The position numbers were made by a program, and so were the translations under genes. Positions 60,769 through 64,000 of a stretch of DNA of 64,000 nucleotides are shown piece by piece; positions within the stretch are counted from its first letter, which is position 1, and every line of letters begins with the position of its first letter. Under the pieces are notes generated by a model. The model had not been told where the DNA came from. It made no database searches and saw only the letters and a program-made list of their open reading frames with translations. This stretch comes from Dendrocalamus latiflorus (taxonomy: Eukaryota; Streptophyta; Magnoliopsida; Poales; Poaceae), in NCBI GenBank assembly GCA_017311315.1, contig CM029671.1, positions 22,008,565 through 22,072,564 of the forward strand, read 5' to 3'.

Positions 60769-63233
60769 TTAATGCCTCATAGAATAAAGGTTTCCATCAA
60801 ATTTTGTAACAGCTTCGTTTGACTTCGGGGTCTCTGATCTTTCTTCTCTCTTCTTCTTTTCCCTGCCAACAGAGTTCAAATTAGGTTAGTTCAACTCATT
60901 AACATAAACAGTCTAACACAGTAAAAAAGTGTAAGAAGGCAATAGAAACAAAGCAACTGTCAGTCCTTACCAAAAGAGGTAAACTTCGAGTATGAAGTTA
61001 TCAATATCAAGTATTTAGTCAGAAAGCAAAATATGAACTTCTCACAAGCTTAGCAGAATACCATTGTTTGAACATATTCAGTCTTTAACAGTAAGAAGAG
61101 TGAAAGAAATCTACTGCTGGGATAGGATATTACCTATCCACGTATTCCTTGAGAAGTTCCTTGGCTTGAACCAATTTCGAGAGTATGTTGCGGTAAACAT
61201 CGAGGTCCCTATCCACACTTCTTTTATTGATGTTTAGAGCAGCGCAAAGCTATTAAGCAAGAAGTAAAGTTAGTACCTCTTGGTAATCTTAACAAATTAA
61301 TGATGAAGAGTGCATTCCATTTTGAGATTGTCACCAAACACTGCATAAACATCTCAAATGATTTGCTGAAATGTCTGCTGTACATTGCACAAATGACTTC
61401 ATTAATATATGCTAAAATGCCTCACGGATGTTTTTTAAGTATTACCCTGTATATTAGAAATTTCTCTATTGAGCAGTATGGGAACAATAAGGAGTTAGAC
61501 AACCCCAATGCCAAACTATTAAGCTAGTAGGAGCTGTTCTTTCCTCTGGTCATCCAAAGGCAGATAAAACCAAAAAGACAAGAAAGAAAATAAAGCAAGG
61601 TAAGCCGCACAAAAATGATGAAGCAAAATGATAGCTTAAGGCCATGTAGAAACTGCAACCTATCACACCCACACACCAACCAAACAACACTACAAACATA
61701 AAATAGTGAAGTCAACAGTTACAAGGGTCCCAACTGTACTGGCTAGAAGGAAGCACCATACCAACGATATGTAAAGGTAAAGCAAAGTTTGTAGCATAAA
61801 ACATAACTTCGATGGGTCTACGCACAGAAAAATCTGGATATGTCCCAAGAGACATGCTATGAAGCAAACTTACCCTGAACCCCCAAAGTGTTTTTTCTAT
61901 TTCGGCTTAAGAAACATCAGAAATCACAGAAACCATTACAAACTTGAATGATCGCATGCCATAACAAGTAGCATATTTGCAACATCAACCGTTGAAGAAC
62001 AACATTCGGGAAAGCAAGTACAGCAGTGCATGCTGTGTAAATGCAATTAAGATCAGTGGTTCTATGCTTTCTCGAAAAGAACACTGCACAGATCCTAAAG
62101 AAGGTGTGACTAGAGATAAGATGCAAATCAGCCCCTCTTTAGGCTAAATTCCGTGCTCTTCGGCAAAAAACTTGTGAAATAAACATAAATGTGAATAGGA
62201 AACATAATTTGGGAGAAAAGCGATAATTAATAGGAAATGTGCAAACAAAATTAATAATGGCAAGAACAACCTTGTCTAGTACTGTTGGCTCCGTTGCATT
62301 TGCGAGCTCAAGCAAACGGAACAAGCCAACCGCAAAGAACCGGCTGTAGCTGAAGTTTCCCTTACCCTTGGCCCTTTCAGATATATCTTTCAGAATGGCC
62401 TCTATTTCTCCATCTCTGGAATAAAAATCAACTAAAGAGTTACCATTCTGGGAACGAGCCCACTCTTCCATCTTTTGTGCATCAGCTCTGGACAAGTGGA
62501 CAGAGAACACAAAACACTTAACATGATTGCTTGAAACAGAAATGTTGCTTTCTGAGGAAAGAAACTTTTATTGATGCCAACAAAGCAAATGAACCAGTAA
62601 CCCAATAATGCACGAGCTTTTATTGATGCCAAGAAAGCAGAGCAACTAATGACCCAAAAATACAAAGCATGTAAGCAATAACTTGCATGAACTGGGAAAT
62701 TTTAACAGAGGTAAGGCACATGAGTTGATAAAACCACTCTCTAAGAAAAATTCAGGGTTGATCAACAAATTTAAAGAGTTGAGGAGCAATATAACTCATG
62801 CAGCAACATTGACAGCTAAGAATTATGACGAGTCAATTTGGGCCAATGAATTTAGGAAATTATTTTGAAGATTCAGAGGATATAAAAAACTGTACTCTAA
62901 TATAAAATACCAAGATGTTAACATGACTCTAGCTCGAAGCTTATATGAGCTATGTTATGCACCTGTATTGCTCAGGGTCTTCATTTAAAGCTGTTATATA
63001 TGACTTGAAGATGGCATCCCTGTCCTCAGTGCTGGGGTATCCTTCCATGAGCTGGTCATAGACAGTGACAAAGCCAAGAGCAAACACAGGATCATACCGA
63101 TAAGTTCTTTTGTATCGCATTAGATGTTGCTGCACCAAAAGTTCTTGTAGGACTGTACTGTAAATGCTTGGGATAGGGCGCTTGTATGACTTGAGGAAGT
63201 TCATCTTTGTTGCCGCGACAGTAGGTGGAATAT
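60769..63233 (-). CDS. THF1: THF1 (thylakoid formation 1 / Psb29), exons 2-5; exon 1 not in view
   Basis: Exons 63233-62963, 62487-62271, 61249-61134 and 60862-60769, all GT-AG and phase-consistent, encode 232 residues ending KFDGNLYSMRH. The first codon is split: AT at the start of exon 2 completes a codon begun in a missing exon 1, which should encode the transit peptide (~55 residues if as in rice). The start IPPTVAATKMNFLKSYKRPIP and the rest (ELLVQQHLMRYKR, DPVFALGFVTVYDQLMEGYP, EEWARSQNGNSL, FSYSRFFAVGLFRLLE) are diagnostic of THF1/Psb29, a plastid protein needed for thylakoid biogenesis, PSII/FtsH homeostasis and sugar and defence signalling. The C terminus is a charged coiled coil (KELLKEYVDREKKKREERSE). 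No disabling mutation in the visible exons. Exon 1 must lie beyond 63,234, probably past the copia fragment and outside the window. Confidence 0.93.
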
Positions 63234-63575
63234 CTGCACAGGATTCAGAATAATGAAAAGGCTGTAGCTATAACTTGTTCCGCAATGGTATGTACACAAA
63301 GCAAAATGTTCTACGTTGGTTCTAACCTGTTTGATCAGAATATACCCAACAATATTTGGATATAACATGATTCAATAGCAATTGCTTGACAAGTGATTGG
63401 CAAATCATTTGATATAGACAGAAGTTTAGAACAAAGGACAGAAGCCCAGCCCCAGAAACATGAGGAGCTTAAGGAATGAAATGAAGAAAATATGAATAAT
63501 ATATCAAACTTTTTCACAAAGAAACATTAGGCAGCTTTATTTCATTCACGCCGAGAATTCCAACAACAAAAACCA
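63234..63575. other. THF1 intron 1 (part), nothing else recognised
   Basis: AT-rich sequence upstream of the exon 2 acceptor (TGTGCAG, 63,234-63,240). No transit-peptide-like exon on the minus strand. Confidence 0.55.
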
Positions 63576-64000
63576 TTTTTTGTGCACCATTTCACAGGTC
63601 CGGCACTAGAGCTCGACGCCGAGGATCTCCACTTGCTTGCGGCCGAGGAGCCAAGCACCTTCGCTGAGGCAGAGCATGAGGACTGTTGGTGCGCGGCGAT
63701 GATCGAGGAATTGTGGGGTATCGAAGAGAACAAGACATGGGAACTCGTGGATCTTTCGGTCGGCCACCGTCCGATCGGTGTCAAGTGGGTATTCAAGGTG
63801 AAAACGAATGAAAAGGGGGGCATTGTCAAGTACAAAGCCCGGCTAGTCGCAAAAGGGTATGTACAGCGCTAGGGGATCGACTTCGACGAAGTCTTCACTC
63901 CAGTGGCGCGGATGGAATCAGTTCGCCTGCTTCTCGCCATGGCTGCACACGAAGGTTGGACTGTGCATCACATGGATGTAAAGTCCACCTTCCTCAATGG
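63576..64000 (+). pseudogene. Ty1/copia reverse-transcriptase fragment, continues past the window
   Basis: The plus-strand frame from about 63,582 encodes the start of a Copia reverse-transcriptase domain: a W-C-A-A-M-I-E-E-L region, NKTWELVDL, GVKWVFKVK, KYKARLVAKGY, then FDEVFTPVARMESVRLLLA and the HMDVKSTFLNG motif at the edge. A TAG stop at 63,870-63,872 interrupts it just after KGYVQR, where I expect Gln, so this copy is defective. The left limit is abrupt with no LTR, so it is a fragment or the visible part of a nested element. It lies on the opposite strand to THF1. Confidence 0.88.

Overview
This is a window of a plant nuclear genome, almost certainly a grass. The recognisable genes carry short plant-type introns and sit in a sea of grass-type transposable elements (Gypsy and Copia LTRs, hAT, MULE, Stowaway and other MITEs). 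From memory, the gene order ABC1 kinase - R2R3-MYB - HAL2-like phosphatase - CP29/Lhcb4 - THF1 resembles a stretch of the long arm of rice chromosome 7, so Oryza or a close relative is the best guess. All five loci lie on the minus strand. No prokaryotic feature, CRISPR array, rRNA or convincing tRNA is present.

Layout. 1-18.2 kb is repeat-dominated: LTR-like sequence at the left edge, a MULE-like element with ~0.2 kb inverted repeats (4.05-5.72 kb), a GRF-zinc-finger-like relic (~10.6-10.9 kb), a 3.7 kb solo LTR with a perfect CAGAC target duplication (12.75-16.45 kb) and a degenerate hAT-like element (16.78-18.22 kb). 19.5-23.6 kb is an ABC1/UbiB-family atypical kinase with four coding exons. 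24-32.6 kb holds a MULE transposase relic and several MITEs, three of them with clear target duplications. 33.2-34.6 kb is a complete three-exon R2R3-MYB gene. 35-47 kb is gene-poor, with a 521-bp hAT MITE and a 487-bp solo Copia LTR. 47.3-51.3 kb is a complete nine-exon HAL2-like (PAP phosphatase/inositol monophosphatase fold) gene with a transit-peptide-like N terminus.

52.4-54.25 kb is the most informative locus: a CP29 (Lhcb4) antenna gene that has lost its 5' end, carries a frameshift, internal deletions and damaging substitutions, and has a 1.18 kb solo LTR (GGTGG duplication) inserted in its last exon, 27 coding bases before the stop codon. Directly upstream lies a 5.02 kb hAT-superfamily element (54.41-59.43 kb) with unusually long (~0.94 kb), GC-rich, nearly identical terminal inverted repeats around an intact 842-residue transposase frame. 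A 146-bp element at 31.0 kb has the same kind of ends and a perfect 8-bp target duplication, so it may be a non-autonomous relative.

60.8-63.2 kb contains exons 2-5 of THF1 (thylakoid formation 1/Psb29). Exon 1 is not seen; a Ty1/copia reverse-transcriptase fragment with an in-frame stop occupies the right edge (63.58-64.0 kb), probably inside THF1 intron 1. CP29 and THF1 both act at photosystem II in thylakoids, so this is a photosynthesis-related neighbourhood in which one member is being lost. Exon boundaries were derived by reading splice sites and checking phase by hand; no transcript or database evidence was available.
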